NCBI GenBank assembly: GCA_020226215.1
Contig: CM035231.1
Location: 48,512,876 to 48,576,875, forward strand
DNA: 64,000 nt
Direction: 5' to 3'
Source: Sindora glabra
Lineage: Eukaryota > Streptophyta > Magnoliopsida > Fabales > Fabaceae
Within the stretch, counting starts at the first letter, position 1. The number at the start of each line of letters is the position of its first letter. Of this stretch, positions 1-10,405 are shown in pieces. The position numbers and the translations under genes are program-made. The notes beneath the pieces were generated by a model. It made no database searches and had not been told where the DNA came from. It was given only the letters and a program-made list of their open reading frames with translations.

Positions 1-948
1 GCGTGTAACGAAAGTTAGATTGCATTGTAAAAAATCATGATAATAAAAATAAGACTATTTCAACGTGGAAATACTATCAATAATATTATTTTTATTTTTT
101 TATTTACATCACCTCATAAAAGAATTTCTCCTAATATGAATAAGTGAATTAAAATTTTCAGTGGAGAAATTTATAATGCAGCATTAATACAATAATATAT
201 CCATATGCCGTCAAATTTGACTGAATATTAAATTAGCGATATATATGTGTTTTATTATATGATACGCTATAAACTCTTTTTATTAAATAATATAACTTGC
301 CACTCGAGGTCGCCAAACTTTGCGTGTAAAAATAAATGAAAGTAACTACAAGAGCCCGAAATGAATTATTGGCGAAGAAATTTTTGTTGCGTTCTCTTAG
401 AAGAAAGTGAATAATTGCTTTCTTCTGATATATAATAGGATTTACAAAATTACAAAATTGTAGATCCAACTATTTACGAGAGATTTACAATTTTGTAAAT
501 CCAACACTTTACCATAAGAGAATAAGCAGAAAATAAGTATAAGAAGATAAGAGTAGATCACCCTTACTTGCGTACCACCCAAACGCGGTAAGAAAAAAAC
601 AGTTGAGACTCGGAAGATGGGTCCAAATTAACGGACACAAAACTTGGCGCTATTTTCTAATCTACTGTACAACGACGTGATGCCATTCCTCTTTTTCAGA
701 CCCAAAAAAAGGACTTTGGTCAAAAGTAACAGTGGCTCAGTTGCATAAAAAATTCGCATCAAACATCAAAAGGAGGATCAAGCTTTCCTCCAAATGGATC
801 GAAACAAGCAAAACAATGAGGAAAAAAAATAACCTGAAAGATTCAGATAAACCCAGAAATCCAAACCTAGCCAACAATAATTCACTAAGAGCTACAACGT
901 AGTAACTTGCTTCAAGCTGTAATTACTAATTTGTGTTTGTTCCAACTT
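1..948. other. Downstream flank of the 949-1628 gene
   Basis: This is the 3' side of the minus-strand gene and presumably includes its 3' UTR. The part at about 540-900 is less A/T-rich than the rest, which fits transcribed or gene-proximal DNA. No reading frame here looks coding on either strand. No poly(A) signal could be fixed with confidence. Confidence 0.4.
438..502. repeat. Inverted repeat with internal palindrome
   Basis: GGATTTACAAAATT (438-451) is repeated inverted as AATTTTGTAAATCC (489-502), a perfect 14-bp pair. The right arm also lies in a near-perfect 20-bp palindrome (482-501). This could be a MITE relic or a hairpin in the 3' flank of the gene. No protein or RNA role can be read from it. 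Confidence 0.6.
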
Positions 949-1628
949 TCAAGTAACCAAGTATATAGGCATGGCTGAGGTAGAATTCCTCTGCTGCAAC
1001 TGCTGCTGCTCCATTGTGAGCTCTCTCAGACTCAAATAAGGTATATTAACCTGACCCTTCACCAGCGGCATCAAGGTTCCGGCGAGCGGGCTGGAAGACG
1101 GCCGGTTGCTGGTTCTGTATGGCGTGGCAGACCCACTTCTGCTCTCGGTCAAGTAGACTGGGCCCGAAATGTTGGCTCTGAAATCCCGGGCCCTGGCTTG
1201 GTGGACGTCTTCATTCATACGGTGGTCACGATGGTGGCCATGGCGGTGGTGGGGCCACCGACGCCATTTGAAGAAAAGTAAGGCGCTTTTCCACCACCGC
1301 TTCCTCTTCGACCGGTGAGCCTTGTTTCTGGAATACTGTTCGTCCTTGGAAATGGGTTTCTCAAGCTTGAAGTGTATGGAGTCTATGGATCTTGTTGCTG
1401 CTGTGTTGCGCTTGTGCTTCATGGCTTCCTCCAAAACCTGCTTTTTTTTTTTTTTTTTCATCAGAAAAGTAATGGGTTGTGAGTTTCAGAGCAGAAAGTG
1501 AAAAAGATGAGATCTTTAAGAAAAAGAGATAAAGTGGTAACCTGAAAATAGTCGATTTGGGGGTCAAAGCCATAGTCACTGAAGTGTTGAGGTTCAGGAA
1601 TAGGAAAAATTGGAGATTTGGTAGCCAT
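949..1628 (-). CDS. Plant protein of unknown function, two exons, 191 aa
   Basis: Two exons join on the minus strand: exon 1 at 1628-1542 (29 codons from ATG) and exon 2 at 1437-949, ending in a stop. The junction is CAG|GTTACC to GCAG|GTTTTG and keeps frame, reading ...DYFQ-VLEEA.... The N-terminus MATKSPIFPIPEPQHF leads into a short acidic/aromatic stretch. The middle is very basic (KRKRWWKSALLFFKWRRW, then HHRHGHHRDHR at about residues 85-110), and the C-terminal third is Ser/Pro/Gln-rich. No signal peptide, membrane segment or catalytic motif is visible. The Arg/Lys/Trp cluster could be a nuclear localisation signal, which is inference. I recall similar small unknown proteins from flowering plants but no function. 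A CT-rich leader lies upstream. Codon use is far less A/T-rich than in the surroundings. This is the only convincing intact gene in the window. Confidence 0.85.
1438..1541 (-). other. Intron of the 949-1628 gene, with A17 tract before the acceptor
   Basis: A 104-nt GT...AG intron. The donor is CAG|GTTACC. On the coding strand the bases before the acceptor are a run of 17 A followed by GCAG, where plant introns normally have U-rich sequence. A U-rich stretch (TTACTTTTCTG) lies further upstream. An uninterrupted homopolymer here is prone to length change, though it would not alter the reading frame. Confidence 0.75.
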
Positions 1629-1866
1629 TTTTTGGTTTTTCTCTTTGGTTTTGCAAATTTTAGGTAGATTTCTGTGTTTCGTTTTGTGGATTTCAGAGTT
1701 CGTTAAGAAAAGATGATTTGAGAATATCAGTAGGAGAGGATATGGAGAGAGGGGAAGGGAGGAAGAAGCAGAGAAACACAAGGAGAAAGGAGGCGCGGGT
1801 GTGGGGGTAAACGGTAGTAAATGCGTTTCACATAAGACTTCCAATGGTACCACTTTGTATAAAACA
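1629..1866 (-). promoter_or_regulatory. 5' leader and probable core promoter of the unknown gene
   Basis: Upstream of the ATG, the coding strand is strongly CT-rich for about 170 nt (TTCTTCCTCCCTTCCCC and similar), typical of plant 5' UTRs or Y-patch promoters. A TATA-like TTTTATACAA lies near 1855-1862, suitable for a start near 1825. The start site is inferred, not seen. Confidence 0.35.
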
Positions 1867-2421
1867 TATGTATTCTTGATTCTTTCACGAGAAAATGCCG
1901 GATCTTAGTCGTTGTTTCGTCGCACGGTAGTAGGATTTAACTAATGGGGTCCTTTTCTTTTTCAGATAAATTGAAATTTTAATTTTAATTCTCATAATTT
2001 CTCTCTCACAATATAGGTTATTCTAAGAGTGATGGAGATGCCTTTAAACATACACACACAGGATTTTCGAAATCGAATACAGAATGTGATAGAGGAAAAA
2101 AATTTAATAATTTTTATATTATTTGAATAATTTTTTTTAATATAATTAAATATATTTTGATAGAAATAAATAAAATTTAATAATCAAATATGATTTTATT
2201 ATGTAGATTTGACACCAATTAATCATTAGTTGCAGTTATTTAAAATTTAATTATATAAATTGAATTTAACACCAATTAATTATATAAATTATATAAATTT
2301 AATTATGTAGATTTAACACCAATTAATTATGTAATATATATATATGCTTATCTTCTATTTTTCCCTTCCCTTCAATACAATTTATTGCACTTGTGCTTGG
2401 TTGTAATTTGATGAGAAGTCT
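1867..2421. other. A/T-rich intergenic DNA
   Basis: Contains three copies of a short motif, TTTAACACCAATTAAT with variants, at 2203-2336, each beside ATTATATAAATT-type filler. No coding sequence seen. Confidence 0.5.
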
Positions 2422-2585
2422 TAAGTTCTGTTTATTTCATTAAAAAATATTTTTTTATAAAATATAATTATAAAATATTAAAATAAAAATATTTTAAATA
2501 TTATTTTTTAATTATTAATGTAAATAGTATATTATTTTTTATCAATATATATAAATAATATTTTTAATAAAATAAATGAAGCTCT
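2422..2585. mobile_element. Small foldback MITE-like element
   Basis: The left end AGTTCTGTTTATTTCATTAA and the inverted right end GAGCTTCATTTATTTTATTAA match for about 30 bp around a very A/T-rich core. The size (about 164 bp) and structure fit a non-autonomous DNA transposon, possibly hAT-type. No clear target duplication was found. Confidence 0.4.
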
Positions 2586-3636
2586 GAAATCGTTGGCTTT
2601 TCTAGTTGGGATGCAAAGGAGCTTTTGGAAACACAAATATATGCTTTGTCGACTTTTGGCCATTAGGCAACTTTCAGTTTCAGTCCCACACAAAAAGCTC
2701 AATAGTCCCTGTTAAACAAAAATAGGATGCTACCCCACAGAAAAATCAACTATAAATTGATTAAAATATCTTTTCAGAAATCTAACTTTCAGCATGTTTT
2801 CAAAATTGAGACAAACTTTGCATAGAAAGTGATTATTATATATTCTTCATGTTCAATGATATTATTATAATCATCATAAAATTGGATGAAGCCTATATGG
2901 TGATTAATTTAAATGGAAAACTTGAAAATCGATTAACTGTCAATTAAAAGCAAACTTAGTCTTTTACAAATTTTTTCAGGATTTGAAATCACCGTATATA
3001 TTTTATTTTAAATTTTAAATAAAACATACATTAAAGTGATTCTGAACTTGTGTACTAACTGCCATTTGTTGCTCAGCAACTGCCAAAAGAATAGAAAGAA
3101 GGTGAAGAGTAAGAATGGGCAAACGACACCGCAGTAGACGACAAGATATAGCAGGCTAAGCATGAAATCCGTTTATTTCACCTACTAACACTACTAAATA
3201 AATTATTTGATTTTTAAATAAGATATTACTAATTCAAATTTTATAAATAAAAAATAAATAATGAAAAAGTTTTTCTCCTTATTTAGAGTTCAACTCAGCA
3301 CAACTTCAAATCAAATGAAATTTAATGTGACCGTCTGATATAAAAAATTTCAAATAAAAAAATAAGGTAAATCGCCTGAATTTCACAATGTTGTCTTACG
3401 AAAGTCGTTTGGACTACCACCGATTGCTGCGTCCGTTGGTTTATTGTTGGCTTTGAAGGGTTGCTTTCGCGGGAGAGAGTGGGAATGCACTTGCGTTCAC
3501 GGGATAAGTTATTTCCTTTTTTAACTATTTTTCGTGTCGCATTTTTCATTTATCTATTGATTTTGTTATTTTTGTTTTAATTTTGTATTATATATATATT
3601 TTTTATTGAATTTTGCCTAAATTTTAATTAAAAAAC
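2586..3636. other. Intergenic DNA with one less A/T-rich islet
   Basis: Mostly A/T-rich. The stretch 3390-3540 is richer in G/C and is open on the minus strand for about 75 codons, but no homology, splice context or start supports a gene. Confidence 0.35.
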
Positions 3637-3930
3637 ATAAAATATCTCCTTTAATTTTAAAACATTAAATTTTACTCTTTAATTTTAATTACTCTTTTTT
3701 ACTTTAAAGATTGATACATCATCTTTCTTAAATTTTACAAAATTTAAAATTAGTGTCGATTGTCAATTTAATTACTGATTTTATAAAATTGTATTATTTT
3801 TTATTAAAATTTTATATAATAATTATAATATTATAATATATTAATTTATTTCTTATTTTTTATATATAATTCCGTAAATTTTTTTATGATTTAATTAAAA
3901 CTCTATATACTTAATTTTATAATTGATAGA
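3637..3930 (+). repeat. Partial copy of the 32.7-kb TIR element family
   Basis: The series AAATATCTCCTTTAATTTTA, then AAATTTTAC, AAAATTTAAAATTAGTGTC, ATTTTATAAAATTGTA and TTTAATTAAAACTCTATAT runs in the same order as the left half of the element at 32715-33208. This copy lacks an obvious opposite arm. Confidence 0.4.
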
Positions 3931-4162
3931 CACTTGAGTTTTCTGGCGGGAGACACTATCAGATCGCAATCCTATGAAAATCACCAATGACTAATTTTTT
4001 GTCGTTTTTGCAGGGGAAGGAAGAGTGCCGCGCTACTGAAATCCCCAACTTCTCTGATAATTGCAATCGGGAGAGAAGATTTCCTTGGCCAGAAAATTAG
4101 ATTTCGCGAATAAAATGTTTCAACTAATTTTTTCATCTATGGTTTTCATAGGAACATCACCA

Positions 4163-4720
4163 CTAATGATCGCCATCTCTTCTCTGCTTGTGAGGGAATT
4201 TGATAATCAAATCCCTCTGATAAAAATGCTCAATCAGATTTTCCATAAGGGAACGAAGACTTTCACAAGTCTCAATCAATTCGTAGCAGCGACTCTCAGG
4301 AATATTCAATTTTCCTCGATTGGTCTACAAAATCTGAGAAATAGCAAATTGTGAATCCATAATTAGAGTAGTGAGTCATTGATTTTCCATATTTGTGCAG
4401 CTAACCTCCATTTCCCATGCCGCATCAACGATCAAAGTTCAAGTCAGGTGTCTTGTACAAGAGCTCCGACGAGGGCAATGAAATATCCATCACAGAGAAT
4501 AATCTTCGCTGCCTCCTACGCATTTGCTTATCATCCAAGGATTACACTAAAATCTGTATACTAGCTTTGGAGAACACAACAATGACCGGATAAGCCATCA
4601 CAACCTCAACAGCCGCAAAGCTTGAGAGCACGTTTTGTAACAGAATCAAATTGGACCGAAAAAGAACGAACAATATCAACAATGGGCAATACATAAAATA
4701 CCTCCAAGGGTATGACTGTC
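4163..4720 (-). pseudogene. Decayed spliced pseudogene, identity unknown
   Basis: Minus-strand frames read like real protein but are broken. From 4720, VIPLEVFYVLPIVDIVRSF... stays open to about 4600. After a frame shift, EVVMAYPVIVVFSKASIQIL continues through an in-frame TAA (likely once CAA) into DDKQMRRRQRRLFSVMDISL and SSELLYKTPDLNFD, near 4420. A further shift gives VDAAWEME before a GAG|GTTAGC donor. After a TTTTGTAG acceptor near 4320 the last tract reads IPESRCYELIETCESLRSLM, then ENLIEHFYQRDLIIKFPHKQ, ending at a stop at 4163-4165. Codon use and the splice sites suggest an old gene. I cannot name the family. The plus strand is also open in places, so the coding strand is inferred. 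Confidence 0.4.
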
Positions 4721-6919
4721 TTAATCCTAAAATTTAACACAGCACACAAAACTCAACTAAATTTACTGTTGCAATCACCTGGCATGTAATTTCATGATAT
4801 TTTCTTGCTGTGATTTATACATGATTTGATTCTCTGTTATATAGATTTGTGTTGTACGCCATGTGCTCGATGAAACATCAACCTGGGTCACTTGCTGCCT
4901 TGGATAATATTCGTATTCAAATAGCATAAATATTTAATAGGAGTTGTACTTTAAGTTGTTTATCTAGAAATATTGTTATGAATCCTGCGGGATAACACCT
5001 TCTGCCCTCAAGTATAACTTTCCTGAATGCTATAACACATCAGAGTCACTTAAGTATTAAAGCAGGACTAATGTACACTTGCTTTGTTAACATAACTCCA
5101 ATATTCTTGCTATATATGCAAGGTGTTGACAAACTTAATAACTTGCTTATGCTTATCCATATTGTCAAACATTTTGTAAGAATGATTGATGCTTTGGTCT
5201 TGAGTTAATTGATAGTCTGATACTTTTATTTTGAGCCTGGGCTTTATCAGACTTGTTTAAATGCTTGAGATACTCACTCTTTGTTACATGAGATGCTTCA
5301 TTCTCTATAAAAGGCCTTCAACAGGTATGAGGTGTGATTTCTTAAATCCTTCGTTTAATCATATTATACGTGAAGCTCAATAAAATATGTAGCTGAAACT
5401 GCATGTTGATTGTGTGATAAACTCTTAATTTAGTTTCTCTGCTATAAATGTTTTGTTTTTTAAGTTGCGTATAGGGTGCTTGATGAAATGCCCTGCATTT
5501 TCATTATCATACTCGCCACCAATTATCTGTCATTCATTGTTATTCTGTTCGAATATACATAAATCATAAATTACTGGTTTTTAAATCAATGTCGAGCCCA
5601 CCCTCTTGTAAAGTCTTATAAATTGTTTCGTACATCATTTGCATTGTTTTGAACTGCGAAAATCAACAAGTGCAGGACTGAACTCACAAAACATATTTTG
5701 TTGTTTACAGTACTAAATATTAATCACACTAGCGTTAGATTATTTTAGCATTTAACAATTTTTGGATAATTTCAAGTACTTAATCTTTCATGAACTAGAT
5801 GTGTTTATAATTGACCATCATCATGTCTAATGTGTTCATGGGTCCCTTTTCTAGCTTTTGGATCCGTAGGAAACTATCATTCTTAATTTAATAATGGAAA
5901 TCATGCCCCGTCGGTGATAGGCCCAAAGTGGATGCAAGCAATGTAATATTTTATTGTCTCCTCCGACGGGAGCTTTTCGTTTTCTTTTGTATGACTTAGC
6001 GGGTAGTTGTTTATCCAAACTCATTTTTATTTCTTAGTTCTTCTTTATTTTAATGCATTCCCTTTTTTACCGAAATCAAAGAAAACAAGTAATATTTGAT
6101 AATACAAGATAAGACTGATTATGATGATGTTAAATATTTCTCTTAGAAGACATAAACCACAATCTCCAATGGTTTGGCTCAAAAATTGAAAAATGAGGAT
6201 GATCAATCTAAAGAACTGACTGCCACATATAAGATCATATGAAAAAGATTGAAGAACTCATGCAAAATGTATTATTTTTTATTCTCAATTATACATTAAT
6301 TTAAATTCATTTTGAAAGATTACTAACTTTATTATTGAAACGTACAAAACTTGTTGATAATAACCAATTGGTTTAATAAAAGTTAACAAAGTTATATAAA
6401 TTAAATTAGGAATTGAATACATGATCTATAAACTTATAATATGAAGTCTAAAAAAGTTATACGTTCTTGACACTATATAAAATCCAAACTAAATTTATGG
6501 CACTTACATCCATACTTTTTGAATACTTTATACTTTATATTTCTTTTTCATGATATATATTGACCTAATGAAGGCTAATTCATTGCATCACCTCCAATTC
6601 TTTATATTTTTTGTTCTACTGGTATGGAAACCTTATCGAAGCATCAAAATGGAAGGGTGCAAATGACAATAATAAGTACAATCTTATTCTTTACATTATA
6701 TCCATATCTTACGCATAGCATCACTTTTTACTTTATTTAAGGAATTTTACTCTCTTGTTCTTTTACTTTCTCCTATCCATACTAACTTAGGTTTCAAAAA
6801 GTCTTTTCTTTGTCTCTCTTCTGTAGATTTTCCATTCCACCCCACCATCATTGATTCATTCAATATTTTCAGACAAAATCATAAAACCAAATGTAGAGAT
6901 GGGCAAATCGACTTTAATT
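4721..6919. other. Non-coding stretch beside the unknown pseudogene
   Basis: Moderately A/T-rich, intron- or UTR-like text with T-rich tracts. Isolated peptide-like bits occur (VLDEMP near 5480, a charged LKNEDDQSKELTATYK near 6180-6240), but none extends into a supported gene. See the inverted repeat at 5907-5970. Confidence 0.3.
5907..5970. repeat. GC-rich inverted repeat in A/T-rich DNA
   Basis: CCCGTCGG (5907-5914) and CCGACGGG (5963-5970) are perfect inverted copies 48 nt apart. A T-rich run (GCTTTTCGTTTTCTTTTG) follows at once. The structure suggests a small stem-loop RNA or an element end. No box C/D or H/ACA motifs were found. Confidence 0.5.
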
Positions 6920-7057
6920 TCACGTACTCCTATTTTGTGTGAAGAAGAGGAGCCAAGTTCGGACTTTGTTTAACTCTCCTTTTCTCTCCACCATCTCAAC
7001 AACTATCGCACTTGGCTGAATTCTTTTCGGTTCCAGCACATACCCTTCCCGCTCCAT
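6920..7057 (-). CDS. Small coding-like ORF, unknown, 45 codons
   Basis: An ATG at 7057 opens MEREGYVLEPKRIQPSAIVV followed by EMVERKGELNKVRTWLLFF and a stop at 6920-6922. Composition is protein-like (balanced charges, no simple repeats) in a locally less A/T-rich island. There is no homology I can name, and no splice sites linking it to 7199-7423 were found. It may be an exon remnant or chance. Confidence 0.2.
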   Translation of the reverse strand: MEREGYVLEPKRIQPSAIVVEMVERKGELNKVRTWLLFFTQNRST

Positions 7058-7198
7058 CACATTAATGTCTCAGAATTACCCTTCGATAGGCCTCCCTACG
7101 GGCAAAGTTGTGATTTTCTTCGTGTTTATGAAAATTTATTGGGTCGGAGCCCAATTTCAGAAATATTCCGAATTGAGGGGCAAAGGGTAGAAATTTTT

Positions 7199-7423
7199 CT
7201 AGTTCTGAAAAGAGGAAGCTTGCGATGAAGTGTGAGTAGGTGGAATTTGCTCGGTACGCAATGGGAAAGAAGAAAGAAGGGAAATTCCATCTTTGACTTT
7301 GTGGGGAAAGAAGACGGGCTTGATTTGAAGAGAATGTGAGGGGGAATTTTCAGCGGGGCCTTGGGACGGAGTTTGCCGAAGGCAAGACGATGCTAGAAGA
7401 GAGTAGAATGAATGTAAATGCAT
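7199..7423 (-). CDS. Coding-like ORF with transit-peptide-like N-terminus, 74 codons
   Basis: The ATG at 7423 opens MHLHSFYSLLASSCLRQTPS; the frame then stays Ser/Pro/Lys-rich and ends ...SSQASSFQN-stop. The start is rich in Ser and Leu with few acidic residues, as in chloroplast or mitochondrial transit peptides. No downstream exon was found and no family is recognised. The frame is open upstream to 7465 without an earlier ATG. It may be exon 1 of a small nuclear-encoded organelle protein, a remnant, or chance. Confidence 0.2.
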   Translation of the reverse strand: MHLHSFYSLLASSCLRQTPSQGPAENSPSHSLQIKPVFFPHKVKDGISLLSSFPLRTEQIPPTHTSSQASSFQN

Positions 7424-7465
7424 ATGATTGTGTGGTGGTGATGGGTTGAGGAATACAGAGGTCAA

Positions 7466-9250
7466 AATTTGAATTTATTAAATTTTGAGCACAGTTAAAA
7501 TTAAAAAAAAATTCAAACAAAAACTGCTTTGTTGAGAAGGAAACCCGATGCCATTTATAGCAAAATATTCGTCGTGTTATGAGACTTGTTGGTTTCGTGC
7601 AATCAATAAAATAATTTATAATTTATTTAGTTGATACTCTATAAATTAATTTTAAAAATATTTTATGTATTAATTTGTTAAATAAATTTTAATTTAATAA
7701 GTTATCATAAATAATTTATAAAGTAACTATTTTTTCAAAAAAATTTAAATCTTTATTTATTTTTTTGATTAATTTATAATTCATATGATGTAATATTATA
7801 AAATATAATTCATTTTAAGTAATTATAATTATGATATAAATAATAATAAAATAAAAATTATATAAGTAAATAATATATAATTTTATAAAATATAATTAAT
7901 TAAATATTAAATATTATATTTTTATTTTAAATATTTTAATTACATTAATATAATTTGATCTTTAAATAAATATAAATTATTTTAATTTATATATATTTTT
8001 ATTAATATATTCTTTTATATTCTTTTATAATTTTATTTAATTAAATAACTAATTTTATAAAATATTTTTTGTATAATTAATTAACTTATTTGTTATCAAT
8101 TATTAAATATTAATTAATTTTTCAGCTACCAACTATTTACGTAAAACATAATCTTAGTCAATTGTTTTTCTTTTCACTTCAAAATAAAACTTGTAATTAA
8201 ACACTCTTTTACCTAAGATTACAATTTTTAGTTCAATTTATGCTTCATTGATAATATCTATGCTTGTAAGATCAATGTATCAATAATTTTAGTTTACCAA
8301 TTGGAAGGAAAAATAAATATTACAAAAATGAAACTTGGGTTACTCATTAGAACGAAGGTTTTGATCACGAGAAGTACACATGTTACTCCATATTTCACAT
8401 GATGAAAAATATTTCATTTCATTTTAAATAAATTTCTTCTTAAAATAGTATTTAATTTTAAATAAAAATTTTATTTCATTTTTAATTATTATTTTAATTA
8501 TATTTATATCATTATAAAATCCATCCAATTTAATATAAAATTCACTAAAATTTGTTTCATTTGAATAAAAAATATATAATATAAAAATTTACTTCTTTCT
8601 AACATTATATTTATTATGATATTATCAAAATATATTTTTAATTAAATTTTATGTATTTTTAATACATTTCAAATAAAATAATTTATTTATAAATAAATTA
8701 AAATTATTTTTATTAAAATGGAGTAAAATTAATTTTAAAAAATTACGAAAAAAAAATGAACCTTTGATCAGCATTGGGTAAATAATTGTACATACAGATG
8801 AGCACCTCACGCATCTCGTGAATTCCATAGGCTGTATTTATTCCAAGTTTTAATATGATACCAAACTTAACTTGATGGCGTGAATATCAAATTGATTGAG
8901 GAACTTATTATGGAAACTACTATAGGTATAGTATCGATTAGTAGTAATACCGAACAGCAGTACGTGATGAAAGTGATTTATTGGATGAAAGTAATTAAAT
9001 TTTAAAAAATATAGGGACTTTTTTATCGTATACAAGATTAAATTCTACACAAAATGGAAGTAGCAAAAAGTAGATGCCTCTTAATAAAGGTATATCTTTG
9101 GGGTGAGAATAGTAAATAGTAAACCTCCTCCAATAAAAATGTCACTAAAAATGAATTCAAGACTTTTTATCAAAATTAAATATTTTAACGCTTAATCAAC
9201 TTCTAGTGAAGCAACCAATCTAAAATCTAATCTATATAAAAGGGCAAATG
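7466..9250. other. Very A/T-rich intergenic DNA
   Basis: Long A/T tracts with weak inverted symmetry (for example around 7600-8110 and 8400-8740) that may be worn MITEs. No coding sequence is supported. Confidence 0.4.
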
Positions 9251-9437
9251 TTAACAATAGTCTTAGAAACTATTGTTAAACATTAAACATATATTTCTAA
9301 TTAATTATATTTATTTTTTATTTTTAATAATATAATAAATAGTAATATATTAAATATTTTATTAAAATAAAAATAAAATATTTAATTTCGTCAATTGAAA
9401 ATATGCATTTAATGTTTAACAAGAAAGATATTGTTAG
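9251..9437. mobile_element. MITE-like foldback, about 187 bp
   Basis: The left arm has GTTAAACATTAAACATATAT after TTAACAATAGTCTT. The inverted right arm has GTTAAACATTAAATGCATAT after CTAACAATATCTT. About 45 bp of terminal inverted repeat flank an A/T core. No gene inside, no clear target duplication. Confidence 0.5.
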
Positions 9438-10239
9438 TTTTTTTCATCTAAAAGTGGTTAAAGAAGTGTATTCATGTCTAGTTAGAAAAACAAGAGATTT
9501 GACAATGTAATATGACTTAGATATCAATTCTCTTAAAGATGGTTTTAAAATTTTGATTTCCCACCGTGTAAACTTAATGCACCTTCTCTATCGACTAAAT
9601 AATGGTGAATATATTATATTATTAAAAATAAAAAGGAAACATAAATGTGAGAAATAAAAAAGGTAATAAAATTTGTATTATATTATTAAAAAGGTCATTT
9701 TTATTCAAAAATTAAATGTTATTAATATTAATATGGAGACCAAGTGATTATCTTTTATGAAATCCATTGTTGTTATGATGTATAGTAAAATCTCTATAAA
9801 TTAATAATATTGGGACCATGAAATTTTATTAATTTAGAGAGGTATTAATTAATCAATGAATTAATAATTTATTAATTTTTCGATTCAATGAATATAAATT
9901 TAATTATATGAAAAATCATTGTATATATCACTAATATATGTATATGTACATATCATGAATTAATTTTAAAAAAATCATTATACATATATATTCATGAAAA
10001 TAAGTAAATAGTATTCATTGTTTTTAGTATTTAAACATTATTTATTGTATTGACTAATTCAATAAAGTTCAATACAAGTCACTTACATTTATGGTTCGTT
10101 GTACTAGAATTAAATACACATTCAACGTATGATGATGAAGGGAACTACTGCATGAACAACATGGAAAAAATTCTTAAAAACATACTTAACAATGGCTTTT
10201 CATATAAAAAGTGTCAAAAAATTAACCATCACTTATCAA

Positions 10240-10402
10240 ATACGTAAAGTATTATGTGAGTATAAGAGAGATCACCCCACATGCACTTAAAAAGATTTAC
10301 ACTAATGGCTTGATAAAAAATATCATTTAAAATTTAGTCAAGATATAATATCAAATACTCTCAAGCAATCATCTGAGTACCTTTTGGCTAACTTAGAAAA
10401 AG
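10240..10402 (+). pseudogene. pogo transposase, N-terminal CENP-B-type HTH fragment
   Basis: The frame through 10261 reads YKRDHPTCT-stop-KDLH-stop-WLDKKYHLKFSQD and continues IISNTLKQSSEYLLANLEK, the familiar N-terminal helix-turn-helix of CENP-B/pogo transposases (SQ..ISN.LK.SSEYL). This domain binds the element ends. Both stops are TAA where Gln (CAA) would be expected. The frame breaks at the copia insertion point. The start codon region is not clear. Confidence 0.75.
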
Positions 10403-10405
10403 GAA

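Noticed and set aside
233..469. Minus-strand 78-codon opening
   Set aside because: Spans the inverted repeat at 438-502 and has no coding features.
4061..4354. Plus-strand 97-codon opening
   Set aside because: Opposite strand of the last exon-like block of the 4163-4720 pseudogene; composition is less protein-like.
4418..4594. Plus-strand 58-codon ORF (MPHQRSKFKSGVLYKSS...)
   Set aside because: It overlaps the minus-strand pseudogene tract, which has splice context and a longer protein-like run. Both strands cannot be argued from sequence alone, and the minus reading is stronger.
5460..5500. PPR-like peptide VLDEMP
   Set aside because: Only a handful of codons, with no 35-residue repeats around it.
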